Positions 1 through 12,163 of a DNA stretch of 64,000 nucleotides are shown one piece after another. The stretch lies in assembly GCA_032718565.1 (NCBI GenBank), contig JAVGVS010000516.1, positions 124,001 through 188,000 on the forward strand. Direction: 5' to 3'. The notes below the pieces were generated by a model. The model did not search any database. It worked only from the letters and a program-made list of their open reading frames with translations, and was not told the DNA's origin. Origin of the DNA: Distichodus sexfasciatus (Eukaryota; Chordata; Actinopteri; Characiformes; Distichodontidae). The translations under genes and the position numbers were made by a program. The number at the start of each line of letters is the position of its first letter. Position 1 is the stretch's first letter.

Positions 1-309
1 CAGAAATAAGCATGCACTCTCACACCGAGACAACTCTGTCGAATGCTGGTGAGAATTTGGAGATGTGTACAACCCGGCAGCAAACCCCGCATATGATGCT
101 ACGTTTGCCTGCTGTGCAAAACATAAAATATTTTTGCAATTTTGTTGTATCATGATCGTCATCATAATCGCAAATCGAACTATCGGGGGACCATCTGTAT
201 TATATTATGTTTCCAGATGGTCTATACTTGATCACCGTTTTAAACTAATCTTACGTCGCTTGGCCTTTCCCTTTTTCTGGGCTCGTAGGGAAAGTTCGAG
301 TTGCAGTCG

Positions 310-625
310 TTCCTGGTGTGACATCACAGCGGTGGTTGGCGTGTCGTGTTCGGTGCAGCTGGGTCCCGCCCTCGGGAGGGGAGGCGGAGGCGTGCGACGC
401 CATGAGCTATTCAGGCTATTCAAGCTCCCCGCTAATTAAGCTGTCAGGGCGGCGGTGGGGGGGAGCGGCGAGGGCGACGAAGTGGGGGGAGGCAGCGGCC
501 TAGGCGACAGCGTAAGAACAGTGGTGGGGCGAAGCTCGGGCCGCCGCGCTCCATCCAGCCTGTAATTTAGATGCTGCTCAAATGAGCCGATTGGCCCGGG
601 CGAGCAGCCGGAGGAGGAGGGGGGT
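310..625. promoter_or_regulatory. CpG-rich block, candidate promoter
   Basis: This is the only long GC- and CpG-rich stretch in the first 10 kb, set in AT-rich DNA. It has G-rich runs, many CGs, an inverted CCAAT box (GATTGG near 588-593) and a TATA-like TTTATATACA near 640. These are typical of a vertebrate CpG-island promoter. No convincing exon is seen in it. It could drive the + strand gene at 10.4 kb, whose visible first exon has an upstream acceptor and so needs a more distal 5' exon, or a gene beyond the left edge on the - strand. Function is inferred from composition only. Confidence 0.4.
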
Positions 626-686
626 GCACTAATTCAGCCTTTATATACAGGCTACTGATATGATTAGAGCTGTCGGCACAGGTGTC

Positions 687-690
<4 letters not shown>

Positions 691-720
<30 letters not shown>
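691..720. repeat. (GA)n microsatellite
   Basis: Uninterrupted GA dinucleotide run of about 15 units. Confidence 0.9.
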
Positions 721-723
<3 letters not shown>

Positions 724-1119
724 TGATTGAACAATCTTTTTAAAGAAGCTGTTTTTCCTATTCTCTGGTGAATGGCAATGCCACTGAGAATACCATGCTT
801 TTTTCCCAAAAGGATGCAAACAGACAACCTTCTGCCTGGTTCAAAATAGCAAAATGAAAAGGACAAGAAAAAACAATGGACCTCATTTTAGTAAGTTTTC
901 TAAAATGTGTTCTTAAGAAAGTTATGTAAATAGTATAAAATTCCACAGCTGTAGAATTGAAGAAAACCCAAAAAGATAACAGGCATGCAATACAATGTGC
1001 AAAATGTACACCGTTTGTAGAGGTTCTTACTCGTTAAGATGGTGTAACTGGATTTTAAGACCAAATGTCATCTTAAGAATGGTTGCTGAATGAGGCCCAA
1101 TTCAGTTCAGCCCAATGAT

Positions 1120-1414
1120 TGGTGGTGGTCTAGTGGTTAGGCTCCTCGCTGCTGGACCAAGAGGTCATGAGTTCAAATCCTACCTCCAGCAATTCCACCA
1201 CTGGGTCCCTGAGCAAGACCCTTAACCCCAAGTTGGTCTCAGGGAGACTATCCCTGAATTTAGGAAAGTCGCTATGGGGTGCGTTTCCCAAAAGCATAGT
1301 TGCTAACATATTGCTAACTATATTAGCAACACTTTGTTAGCTGCTAATGTACACTATGGTAGTTGCTAATGCACCGCTGGATAAAAGCGTCTGCTAAACG
1401 CCACAAATGTAAAT
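1120..1414 (+). mobile_element. SINE-C copy, interrupted by a MITE
   Basis: The head, GGTGGTCTAGTGGTTAGGCTC, resembles a tRNA A box. AGTTCAAATCC follows as a B box, then a body with CTGAGCAAGACCCTTAACCCC, and the end GCGTCTGCTAAACGCC with TGTAAAT. The same end recurs at 19.5, 29.1, 32.0, 43.5 and 52.2 kb. It is a Pol III type retroposon, interrupted near its 3' end by the palindromic element at 1274-1375. Confidence 0.75.
1274..1375. mobile_element. Palindromic MITE nested in SINE-C
   Basis: It begins GGGGTGCGTTTCCCAAAAGC and is rich in GTTGCTAAC/GTTAGCAAC inverted motifs. A related element in inverse orientation, ending TTTTGGGAAACGCACCCC, lies at 15.1 kb inside a SINE-B. It is non-coding and internally self-complementary. 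Confidence 0.65.
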
Positions 1415-1494
1415 GGTTGTATTTATGTTGTATAGCTTTTCATTGTACAGTATATTCTGTGGTTGGATCTTCCACATTTGCACTGCACATTTGA

Positions 1495-1566
1495 ATGAGT
1501 GAGTGATTATTTGTCATTGTGAACACACCACAGCACAGCAACACAATGAAATGACCTATCCATGCA
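1495..1566 (-). mobile_element. SINE-A 3'-end fragment
   Basis: This is the reverse complement of the SINE-A end (CAATGACAAATAATCACTCA) plus part of the CACAGCACAG segment. Only the terminal ~70 bp remain. Confidence 0.65.
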
Positions 1567-4500
1567 GGGCCAGCCCAAGCCCTTATGAGGCCCTAAGCAA
1601 ACTTTCATGTGGGGCCCCCACTGCATTGCATTGAACATTTTTGGGTCCAGAATCCAGTTTTCTCCTACCTGCTGCACTCCACAGAGCATACAAACCACTA
1701 ACTTATTCATTCTGCACCTATTGCACTTATTAGAATCAGGCAGCCATTTCAGGATCAGCCTTTGTCTATGCCAACAAATGAAATTTGCATAACAAAGAAA
1801 GCTGTTACTGAAAAATGTGTGGTCCTGACACCTTGATTAAATCTCTAAAAACAATCTATTCAGAATGTGGTTATTTATTATTTTACTTTCTCGACTGCAC
1901 TAAGCCCTCCGGACATCTGTAGCTTCAAACACACAAAAATGCACCAGATAATTTTTATTTCTCTGAGGAAACTCTTTACGCAGTTGCTGAGACTTCACGT
2001 TGGCCAAAAAATTCCCAAATGAGAGGTCATGCCAGCATTTAACACTGCCACTGGTTAGGGTCAAATCTGACCAGTTGGGGCTAGACATAATTTTTTCAAA
2101 AGTGAATGTGTACAGTCTTCAACTGTCACTATTATTTCTGTATGTAAATGAATGTTGCATCCGTTGCTTTATTATTTGATTTTATTTTTGGAACAGGTCA
2201 TATTCCAAACTCTCCACAGCAGTAGAACTCTAGGATGGGATTATGACTAACAAAGTGGCTTTTAGCGTGCGTATTGATTATTGACTAGCTGGTTTGGTCA
2301 TTGTACACTTTGGTGGTCCTCAGATGGTGCTGCCACTGTTTTCATGCTGTGTTTTTGTGTTCTTTGCAAAAAGTAATGTCTGTACGTGTAACCATGACTA
2401 TTGACCCATGGAATTGACCATTTTATAGAGTAATGGCTTTAAAGATTTTCTAGGGAGATGAAGAATATGATGTCAAATCACTTTTTTGAGGAAAGAGTAA
2501 ACATTAGTAAGCCACACATGGTCATGCATTAAATTATTATCATATGATCATGAATGTCGTTAGGTCTATATAAGGGGGACTTTATCTAAGGATTTTTATT
2601 TTAGCTTTAACTATATTTTTCTGGGTACTTATTCTTTATTATTCTGTCCTTGTGTCTTTGTGAATTGTGCAGTCAAGATGCGAGCAATTTCCTTCGGGAT
2701 AAATAAAGTTTTCTGATTCTGATTCTGACAAAAAGTCCCTAAGCCCCCCTATAATTATAGGTGATTTTTATTTCATTATTTTTTCATATAAGAAATTAGT
2801 GCAGGCATGCAAGAAAATGAGTGGAAATAAATAATAATAGTCCTACACGTTGCTATTATCTGATTAAAATGATGGTTCTGTTTCGCAGCCCGGATACTAG
2901 CCAGGTGGGTGGGCATATGGACCCGGGTGGAAGCTGCGTGTCATTGCTTCTCTGTTAAGCTAAGCAGACGTTCCTGAGGTTGGCAGAGTTTTCCAGAGAA
3001 GGCAGGGAAGGAAAGAAGTCATGATGTAGTTGTGATTTTTTTGTAACCTTAACCCTAACTCTAACCACACCGCTAGGGGGTAAGCCCACCTATCTTTCAA
3101 TCCTAGTGACGTCCTTGTATTTGACTGTTAAAAGCCTGTCATCATTTCAATCTGTCACAAACCTTCCATTACTGCACCTCTTATTATCCTTGAATACCAA
3201 CTAAAAACTTAACGTAACATAGATTGCAATTCTAATCCTAAGAATACAAAAAAATATTTAATATAAAGCTACCACATGTCACAGGTTTTAATTTAATAGA
3301 CCAGTTGTAATATAATTAGCATTTCTTTAAAAAAAATCATTAGTTTGATATTCAACTGAGAAGCCTGTCTGTTTCTGAAGCGATCTGCACTTACCATTGT
3401 TGAGCTTCAGGCTGGTAAAAACCTTTCTAGCTGCTTTTACTTGCTCCTTAAAATCTCACACCAGCAGAGTATCTGTAGAGGTTGTGACCCCTTTCTTTTC
3501 CTACAGGGTTTTGGACAATTTCCACTGAAACATTTCAGGATTTATATGTTGCTCCAAATGGAAGATTCTTAAATGAACTCTTTCCTAAGGACATGCCATG
3601 TTTTTAACACACAATCTCCAGAGAGATTTGGTAAAAATCTGTTGTTGAACACTTTACCTGGGACCCTGGGTATTACTCCCATAAAGGTCTATGAAACTGT
3701 CTGTTATAAAGTCAACTATGTGAGTCTACTGTCTGTGTCTTACTCTTCTGTATGTACTTATACATCCTTTGGGGTCCACAATGCAGAACAAAGTTGTTGT
3801 TGTTGTTTATACCCAAGTGCTTCATTTCATCTTGTGAGAGCTGACATTCTCCTCAACATGCTTCAGAATTAGTTTAATGCACTCCACGACCGAAGTGGAC
3901 TGAATGTGAAGCAGGTTTTCTATGTTCCAGTCAGCACTTCCAACCATCAGTCATTATCATGCGGAATTCCCCAAGGCTCGGTTTTCAGTCCCGTGTTATT
4001 TCAGTCCCAGCAATTTCTTCTTTACTCTGATAACTACCAAACACAATATGTGTTTTAACCAATCTCTAGATGATGCAATGTGTACGTGACACTCTGTATT
4101 TGTCCTTTTCTGATGCTCCAGCTTCCTGTTTGAATGCACAGATGATGACTTATTAAAGCCACAGAATGTTTTGCGATTAACATTACTGAGCAGCAGAGAA
4201 AGCTTTCAAGTCAGGCAACAATATAATTTTTGATGTTATTGACATCTTCAAGAACCAGTCTTTTTGAAATAACTCTTTACCACCACTATAATATAGTCAA
4301 GGTCTCTAACTTATAAAACTTGTTCATAACTTTTCTGTCAGTACGCTTTTTTTCAAATACAGGCCAAAGGTCAAAGGTTATGTTTGGCTAAAACTGTAGA
4401 AGTCTTTCCCTCCAAATATGTGATATTTTGAAACTCATTGTATAAATATGCCTTGTATCATTATTTTTATTATTACCAACAACAAAAAATAAAATGGTAC

Positions 4501-5767
4501 TACTATTTTTACTAATAATAATGATAATTTGTATTATGGAACCAAAAAACTTTATTGCAGAATTCTTCAGCACAGTGTGTTGTACATTATGCTGGTTCTT
4601 GCCACATCCCCCACAGTTTTTCATCCTGCCTTCGCTGGCTGTAGCACCCCCACCACCACCACACTGATGCACATCTCTTTTTATGCCGTCCCCTGCGTTT
4701 TTATGGGATCTGCTGCCAGTTCATTGTGATGTTCTCTTCAGGGCCATACCACTGCAAAAACTCCAGCATGGTAAAGTAAAAATCTTCTTCTCCTCCTCCT
4801 CCTCACCCTCCATCCTCCTCCTCTTTATTTTTGTTGTTGTTGTTGTTCTTCATCTGGTTCTTTGCTGTCTTCTTGTCTGTTTTATCTTCCTGGTCTCCAT
4901 ATTTCTGTTTCTTCCTTACTGCCGTGTTTTAATTGTTATTCTCTCTCCTCTCTTTTTTTCTCCCATTCTACCGCAGCACGAATGGCATTTGGGTAGAAGT
5001 AGACGTGGCATGATGCCCAGAGAGATTCTCCTCTGCTCAGCTGGAGCAGGACTTTCTCAATCCCCGACACACGGAGTTATGAAATGAAAACAACAGGTGA
5101 TAAACCACAAAACAATGTGATAAGAGCTTTGCTGCATGGAAACATGGCCAGTGTTAGATTGTCTCCCAGGGCCAAGAATCCAAACCCATTCTCAATTAAA
5201 TGCAGCTCCAGTAGATAATCTGGCTAATGAGAAATGAATAGCATCTCGTTTAATACTATAGAGTTTTTACCATGAGAGGTGTGAAAATCTTTAAAATACA
5301 TCTTTAAAATGCAGATATTGTGCTGTAAATGGTACAATAACTGTATGTACAAAGCTAGAACAGCCACCATTACTGCCTACATTGCTCGAGGATACAAACA
5401 GCTTATCAGTTTGTACCACTACTATTGTTATTTACCGTATATATTAAAGAGATTTTGAGTTCTGCAAACCCACAGAAACCTAACCTATACTTGTTCAGCA
5501 AACTGATTTAACATGCGTAAGATCCAATTACATTCATGAAATTTCAGAATTATGAGATTACCCTGAAATGACTAATACTGTCTAGGCAAAACAAGCTTTT
5601 AAAGTGAGCGTGAATTTAATTTGAGTGATTATTGACCTTGTTCATTAGCTGAAAGGTCAAAATGCATCTTGATGTGATTTCTGTAGTAAAACTGAAGCTA
5701 CAACATGGTCTACTCATTCCACACAAAACTCTGGTTGCACTGTGTCTTATTCTACTTACCTGTTATT
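1567..5767. other. Intergenic, no gene seen
   Basis: AT-rich non-coding DNA. Short open frames here lack splice context, codon bias or recognisable domains. The stretch holds one retroposon-like tail at 2640-2728, trinucleotide-rich patches near 3796-3806 (GTT) and 4784-4850 (CTC then GTT), and one weak telomere-like CCCTAACTCTAACC near 3050. I see nothing else. Confidence 0.6.
2640..2728 (+). mobile_element. Retroposon 3' tail with (TGATTC)n end
   Basis: GCGAGCAATTTCCTTCGGGATAAATAAAG followed by repeated CTGATT has the look of a non-LTR retroposon 3' end, with an AATAAA and a short tandem tail. No reverse transcriptase coding is present upstream. Confidence 0.45.
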
Positions 5768-5992
5768 GTGACGAGTGTCTTGTGGAACGCCATCATGCGC
5801 AACAATGTTGTTCTTTCCCAAAAATGTGTCAAAAATGAGTTATAGGCCAAAATGAGTCCAAATTGGTTCAAAATTGCCAAAACTTCAGTATTTCTTCATT
5901 TTCAATTAATCAAAAATATATTTTTCCATTACAGAATTTTAGAGAGTAAAGAATTCATATAAAACAATGCATTATTTTATAAATGCATTTTT
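5768..5992 (-). mobile_element. Deleted hAT-like element fragment
   Basis: It shares GGAACGCCATCATGCGCAA, AAAATGAGTTATAGGCCAAAA and the AACTTCAGTATTTCTTCATTTTC segment with the near-complete element at 7266-8130, in reverse orientation. Both ends are missing. SINE-A follows it directly. Confidence 0.6.
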
Positions 5993-5994
5993 AG

Positions 5995-6170
5995 AGAGTT
6001 CGCCCTGTGATCAGATGTTGTCGGTTTTAATCCCGGACCTCAGTACAAGCACGTCAGCTGCCCACTGCTCCTTCATGGCTGGATCGAGGTCACACTACGT
6101 TGTGGTGCACTGTGTGCTGTGCTGTGCTGTGTTCACAATGACAAATTCATTCTCACTCACTTTTCATAAA
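5995..6170 (+). mobile_element. SINE-A copy, divergent head
   Basis: The recognisable order is GTTCGCCCTGTGATCAGA, a B-box-like AATCCCGGACC, GCCCACTGCTCCTTCATGG, a GTGGTGCACTGTGTGCTGTGC run, and the ACAATGACAAAT end. The 5' A-box region is lost. Confidence 0.65.
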
Positions 6171-6499
6171 GGGTTCATACATAAGTATCAGCTGTGTACA
6201 GTAACGAAGGAGGCCCTTGAACCTAGTTTCACCTAATCACAAATTAATATAAATTTCAGTAGGTACCATGTTTTGGAAGTGTATTTTGTGTGTTTGCCTC
6301 CAAACAAGCTTGAGAAACCATATTAAAACACCCAAATAGCCTTTAAATTGCCAACAGAACGCTGATCTCTCTTTTTCGGGAGGACCATATTAAGAGCACA
6401 CAGACTTAGTAGTAAATGTAATTGATTAAAGCCCAACTTATAATCTAATCAATATAAACTAATCAATGAAAGAAAGAATAATAGAAAACGATATGTTTT

Positions 6500-6541
<42 letters not shown>

Positions 6542-7257
6542 CAAATAAATGAATGCATTAGCAACTCATTTTTTAAAGCCAGCTTTGATAAAAGTATGAA
6601 AGAAAAAAGTTTTAGAAGATTAATTACATTTGATTCATTCTTCCATTCTGTTTCATTGACACTTAAGTCACATTAGAAGCTGGAATGAATGAAAAGTGTA
6701 TCTAGTCAAATCTGCAGGAATGAGTCCGAATTCTGCCCAATGATTCACTGTTTTCATTGGAATCAGTTAAAAATCTTTATTTGAGACAGACTTATTCAGG
6801 CTGGCCTCAATTCTGATGAAGTCACTGAAGAGGGAATACAGTATGTTCAAAGCCTATTTCACTTGATACCAATGAGTCAAAACGTTACAACCAGGCTTCG
6901 TGTTGCGAGAAGTGTAAATCACAAGGTTTAATACAATATTACATCAATTCAATGAACAGCAATTCAGTGTCAAAGTCTGATATGATACCATTTCAGTTCA
7001 GTTTGGTTCAGGAGCCAGAGATTGAAATGAGACAATATTATATGACGATTGAACACAGTCACTTTCATTCATATTGAGTCACAGCAACAGTTACTAAAAT
7101 CTCATTTGACATTTTTATTCCTGAGCTCCGGAGCCTTGTTATGTAAAAAGCTGACGTCTCTCCACTTGCTTGGTGAGTGACATTGCAATATGTACAATAT
7201 CAGATCAATATTTTCATTTTTAATTAATGCTATGGGCTTGTTCATCATTGAATCAAT
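6171..7257. other. Intergenic; repeat-like 6780-7085
   Basis: No gene is seen. 6505-6538 is a (GA)n run. About 6780-7085 is similar, base for base in many places (for example CAATGAGTCAAAACGTTA and AGGAGCCAGAGATTGAAATGA), to 35390-35715, so it is a dispersed repeat of unknown class. Confidence 0.55.
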
Positions 7258-8138
7258 GTATCAATTAGGGGTGGGAATTGATAAGATTTTATCAATATCA
7301 ATGTCATCGTTGATTCTGCCTATCAATCCAATTCCTTATCAATTCTCTTATTGAGTTCTGAGTAGTTTTTTGAGTGCAAAAAAGTAGTTGTTATTCTGCA
7401 GAGACATTCTATGGCTTAGTACTATGAAGAACAATAAGGTTAGTGCAGGTGGAAACACTTTGGAATCCATCTGGATATAGGATAAAATATTTCATAACAA
7501 ATAGCATTTTTGGATTTGGATTTTCTATATTTATTTTTTACTCTAACGTTATAGAATTGGGAAAATATTAGCTGATTAATGGAAAATGAAGAAATGCTGA
7601 TGTTTTGCCATTTTTAAGCATTTGGACTCATTTTGGCCTATACCTCATTTTTGACTCATTTCTGGGAGAGAAGTACATTTTTGTCACGAGGACATTCCAT
7701 ATGAAAGCCACGACACAATAGCACTGTGGACACGCGTCGGGAATAAGTAAATATCAAGTAAACGGCTGTACTGTGAGTAGAACGCTGGTTGTAATTTATC
7801 AGCTAAAATATAAGTTTTGTTGGTAATAAATGGGAAGATTTAATTGAACTGGAAGGTTTTAGTGAATGTTGGACTTCCTTGTGAGAGTCGTGCGCGCTAA
7901 CAAACGTAGCCTGTGGGTTTACATTGCGAAAAAATATCATTTATGCGTCATGATTCATCGTGGTTGAAAATCAAGTCGCAGAGAGTGTGACGTAATGTAA
8001 CCGTGACGCAAAACTTAGGGAAAAGCGGAAAACGTTGTGCTGGGAAATGAGAGAATCGGAAATAAGAAGAATTGATAACGTTGTACAGTTCTGATGAAAT
8101 TTATCAATTGGTGTTTGATTCCCACCTCTAGTGTCGAT
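7258..8138 (+). mobile_element. Non-autonomous hAT-like element with TSD
   Basis: Element proper is 7266-8130. The left end is TAGGGGTGGGAATTGATA and the right end TTTGATTCCCACCTCTA, which are imperfect inverted repeats. Flanking octamers GTATCAAT (7258-7265) and GTGTCGAT (8131-8138) match at 6 of 8 positions, both differences being A/G, as expected for an aged 8-bp hAT duplication. There is no transposase frame. Deleted relatives are at 5.8, 23.0, 25.9, 35.7, 40.0 and 56.2 kb. Confidence 0.75.
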
Positions 8139-8236
8139 GTAGATGTTGATGTTGATGTTTGTGTTACGTGTGTCTGTTATTTAGATAAGAGACCCTGTCA
8201 AAGTTACAGTATATGCAATGTTATATAAACTGACAG

Positions 8237-8468
8237 AACATTCATTCATTTTCAGAACTGCCGAATCACTATCAGAGTTGCAGGGACCGGAGCCCATCCC
8301 GGCATTACGGATGCGAGGCAGGAACCCAACAAACTCAGGAACCCAGATCCCCTGGAGAAATCCCACACGAACACGGGGAGAGTTCACAAACTTCATTCAG
8401 AAAGTCCCTATGGGTGACCCAGAGATCAAACCCAGGACCTTCTCGCTGTGAGGCGGTGGTGCTGTCCC
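8237..8468 (-). mobile_element. SINE-B copy, diverged
   Basis: Reverse complement of SINE-B: it begins with the ATTCATTCATT tail, then GGGACCGGAGCCCATCCCGG, ACACGGGGAGAG, and the B-box region CCCAGGACCTTCTCGCTGTGAGG. The central part is rearranged. Confidence 0.6.
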
Positions 8469-9220
8469 CAGAACATTCAATTTAATTTTTACGTTTTCTG
8501 ATGTCTCACATTTTCTCATTTTTTATTTAATCATTCTCCATCATGCATAAAACTGGTGATGCTGTATCGAGTACCAGGACTTAAGCAGAAGACCTTTTAA
8601 CTCCGTTAAAGTTCAGAGACTTGGAGCTGTTATGGATCTTGCTGTTTTATCACATCCCAAAGATGCTCAAATCAAACCTTCCAGTCATCAACAGGGACCA
8701 GTTTTCCAGTATCACATCTTGCACTGCATCTGGTGTGTTGAGATGCCTCACTCCCATCACCATCATTAAAATCATTTGCAATTTGTCTCACAGTAGCCTT
8801 TGCGATTGTTTAAATCAGAAGATGGGTTCACTTTTTCAGTCTCGGCTGGTCAAATCCCGGTTGATGGTTTTCCCTCCTCTGAATGTGTCCAGTTGGTGCA
8901 GATTAGCAGTGTTTCATTGGCCTCCAGATTCCTCCTGATTGCAATCAATTCAAGCATCTGTGTGATGCGATGCAGCAACAACTTCATCAGTTATGGAGTT
9001 CATCTGTGTACAGGCATAAACAGTCACAAGGGTCCAGAGTTTCTAACTGAAGTCTCTGGCGCCATCTAGAGGTCAGGATGTTAACAAACGTGAACACGGG
9101 ATGAAATGATTTGTAACCATCTTAAATGTTAAATAAATGATTCGATAATGTTAAATAAACTATGCTCAGAACCGACTGCATTTTAGATAAATCCTAGAAA
9201 AACACGTTTTGGCATTTACG
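8469..9220. other. Intergenic, nothing recognised
   Basis: Non-coding-looking sequence. Overlapping short open frames at 8621-9069 show no domain, no acceptor/donor framing and no repeat character. Confidence 0.5.
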
Positions 9221-9452
9221 TGGCAGTCGGTAGTGTAACGGTTAGGAAGTTGGTCCCGTGATTGGAAGGTCACAGGTTCAAGTCAAGACTGATAAAGGTA
9301 CCACTGAAGTGGTACCCATAAGCAAAGTACCCAAGCACTGCTCCCAGGGCACTGATCAAAAGCTGCACACTGCTTCTCATGGATGGGTCAAATGCAGGGG
9401 TCACATATTGTTGTGGTGCACTGTGTTCACAATGACAAATAATCACTCACTT
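9221..9452 (+). mobile_element. SINE-A, nearly complete
   Basis: It starts TGGCAGTCGGTAGTGTAACGG (A-box-like), has AGGTTCAAGTC as a B box, then AAAGGTACCACTGAAGTGGTACC, CTCCCAGGGCACTG, and ends CAATGACAAATAATCACTCA. It is the clearest + strand single copy of this family. Confidence 0.75.
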
Positions 9453-9904
9453 AAAAACTTGCACTCTATTAAATATGTGAAATAAATGCACTAAGTGGGA
9501 TAAAACTAAATGATCAGTTACATTAGATTACAAAAGTGTAGTGTTAAAGATTATGCACCAGTTTTCCAAACTATGACTAAGCCTTTGCCTTGACTGGCTT
9601 TGAATTTCTGTGATAATTTGCGAAGACAGAATAGTTTCTAGTTCACAATTTTAGATTTATTAAGAATAAATTTAAATAAATAAAAGATCGCTCTTCATAA
9701 ATCAGTCAACAAATGAATCATTTTACGTTTCTTGAACAATTTAAATTGTGTAAATCTTAATAATTGCTAATCAACTGCATAATGTGTTTCATTTTGACAG
9801 AAATATGTCATACCAGTGGAATGTATAAAGTTTGAAAATTTGAAAATTTCATGGCAGGTGCACTATTTCAACAAAAAGCATGTTGCGTGCCTGAAATAAA
9901 GAAA

Positions 9905-10215
9905 AACACCAAACAGGTGTGTGTGTGTGTGTGTGTGTGCGTATGTGTGTGTACGATGTATTTATGCCTTGTGGGGACTTTTTGTCCCCTAAAATCACTT
10001 GTATTTGTTTTTTAAGGCTTTGTAGAGACATTTGAGAGGTCCCCTTAAGTTAAAATGACTTTATAGAAAATGGGCATGTTTTATCGGAGAAACTAAAAGA
10101 GGTAAAAGATGTGCATTTAGTCACTGAGGTTAGGATTAGCTGTAGAATTATATGCATCTAGTCATTATGGGAGTCTAGGGAATGTCCCCACAAAGACAAT
10201 TGTAGTAGACTGTGT
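9905..10215. repeat. (GT)n plus dispersed GTGGGGAC repeat
   Basis: A GT microsatellite (9916-9940) leads into a ~270-bp repeat containing TTGTGGGGACTTTTTGTCCCC, AACTAAAAGAGGTAAAA and AATGTCCCCACAAAG. The same unit, inverted, is at 55.63-55.98 kb, with fragments at 53.3 and 54.05 kb. Confidence 0.7.
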
Positions 10216-10388
10216 GTACATGTGCGTGCTTTAAGGCAGATTTGACATCAGGTGAGATCACACACCTGACCCTAATCCTGATAAGGACCTTTCAGTAATC
10301 TAACCAGTCTGTTGTCATTCTCTCTCTCTCCCTCTGACACTGTCACTCCTGTCTTTGAGTTTGCCGAGTCACTGTGCTTACTTTGCAG

Positions 10389-10480
10389 AACACTGGGACA
10401 AACACACATACACGCAACAAGAGCTCTCCTCAGAAACAATGATTCGGCAACAACTCCACCAGCAGACACTTGCCCAATCT
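10389..10480 (+). CDS. Exon with start codon, unrecognised protein
   Basis: The exon is bounded by a good acceptor (TGTGCTTACTTTGCAG, ending at 10388) and a good donor (GTGAGTAT from 10481). An ATG at 10439 in the context AAACAATGA opens a frame of exactly 14 codons (MIRQQLHQQTLAQS) that ends in phase 0. This matches the phase-0 acceptor at 12163 of the large downstream exon, so the two join without a break. The presence of an acceptor implies at least one further non-coding exon upstream. The prediction rests on splice signals and phase only. The large exon could instead use its own upstream ATG at 12137. Confidence 0.5.
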
Positions 10481-10918
10481 GTGAGTATAAATCTAAACGC
10501 CAGCAGGATTAATCAGACATCTACAGTACATTTACACTATAATCTCAAACCCTCTTTAAATTGGGATTTATCCTAGGTTAAAACTTTACCTCAATTTAAT
10601 CTCATGTAACTTTACTAACCTGATGTAGTTACTGTGCAGATAAAGTTAAACAAAAGATGTGATGGCAAAAAAGATGGTGCAGAGTTGATGTTGTCAGTGT
10701 TAAAAATGCAGAACAGTAGAAACTCAACCAGTTGATTTTGTAAACCCCGTATTAGAGATGAGGAATTAGCTTTAAGCTCAACTGATGCTAATGTATCTTA
10801 CAGTGAATGATAGCTAAAGGGAAGAATGAGTAATGTTCCTGTGTTGACCACTGGACAGCTTTAAATAGTGATGTGATGCTCAAAATATTTTTCTAATTGT
10901 TAGTTAGTATAACATTTA

Positions 10919-11032
10919 ACATTCATTCATTCACTATCCAAACCGCTTAATCCCAACTGGGGTTTTGTGTGGGACCGGAGCTTATTCCAGCAACTACAGG
11001 CACAAGGCGGGGACCAACCCTGGGCAAGCGCC
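10919..11032 (-). mobile_element. SINE-B 3'-end fragment
   Basis: Reverse complement of the SINE-B tail: ATTCATTCATT, then AACCGCTTAATCCCAACTGG, and CAAGGCGGGGACCAACCCTGGGC. It lies in the intron between the two predicted exons of the unrecognised gene. Confidence 0.7.
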
Positions 11033-12163
11033 ATAAATTTTAAATAATGTTTATATAGTTAATTATCATTTAATGCATTAATAGTTTGATGACTGATATG
11101 TAACAAAAGGCATGAGAAAGCAAAGTGTTGGACAATTTTATGTTATATCTGACAAGTGAAAATCGCTAGTCTGTATATGTACTATATCTGTCATACACTG
11201 TCAGTCATAAAGAGACCTCTGTATCTTGGCTATAACTTTGGAAAATCTTAACTGATTTCCAAATTTTGTTCACTTTTGCATTGAGAATTAAATTTGCAAC
11301 TAAATTTGCAAAATTAAATTAGCAATTATAGGCACAATCCACCACACCTTAAACAGACTGATACAATACCTTTCAAAACCCCAACATTGTTAAAATGTTC
11401 TGGAGTGAAGTGTGATTTGGACACAATTGAGCAGTGGTGTTGATGAGTTCACTTTCTCGCTTGTGTCTGTGTAAAAGGGGACAATTTTGAATGTGTAATT
11501 TGTAACTGCAACAACAGTGAATTATTGTTACATTTGATCATAAACAGGAGCATCAACAGCCGATTTTACCGGGGCTTCAGCCCTGGGTATTTTGAGTCAA
11601 GCCCGGGTTGCCAAAATATTGTAAAAATGTTTAGTTAATTTGGAAATCTGGAAATGAAATGATAATTTAGGCAGTCTACTATAGTCTGTAGTCTACTATA
11701 ACACCTTTTATATACTGTATACAAATTGAAAACAATTTACATCCAGACCAGGCTAGGCCCAGGGTGTGCTTAGAGATTGGAAACGCCCCGGTTATAAAAT
11801 GACATTTTTTTGTTTACGGTTAAAGTTGATTGTCATGCATTGTTAATATAATGCAAATTAACTTTCTCGCAAATAAGTTCCTGCAACAGTGGAAATATTT
11901 AGCAGTTTTGACTTAAAATCCTTTCTGTACAAAATATTATATTGATAATGTGAAATTCAAAATTAAAATAAACCCTTTCAGTTCTCATCTATGAATTATA
12001 AACCACACTATGTATTCGTCCAATCAAGAGAATATTGAGCATCAAAGTATTCATTTTAACATTTTGAAATAAGTTTTTTGCTTAATTTGTGTATCATCTA
12101 TTATCAAAGAATATCTTCATAGTTTGAAGTCTAAGAGTGAACGGTAACATGTGTCATCTCCAG

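Noticed and set aside
4683..5087. 134-codon frame, hydrophobic middle
   Set aside because: The hydrophobic part is CTC/GTT triplet low-complexity DNA; no conserved motif and no neighbouring exon signals.
9221..9452. tRNA genes at the A/B-box heads of SINEs
   Set aside because: The heads do not fold into full cloverleaves with acceptor stems and are joined to repeated SINE bodies.
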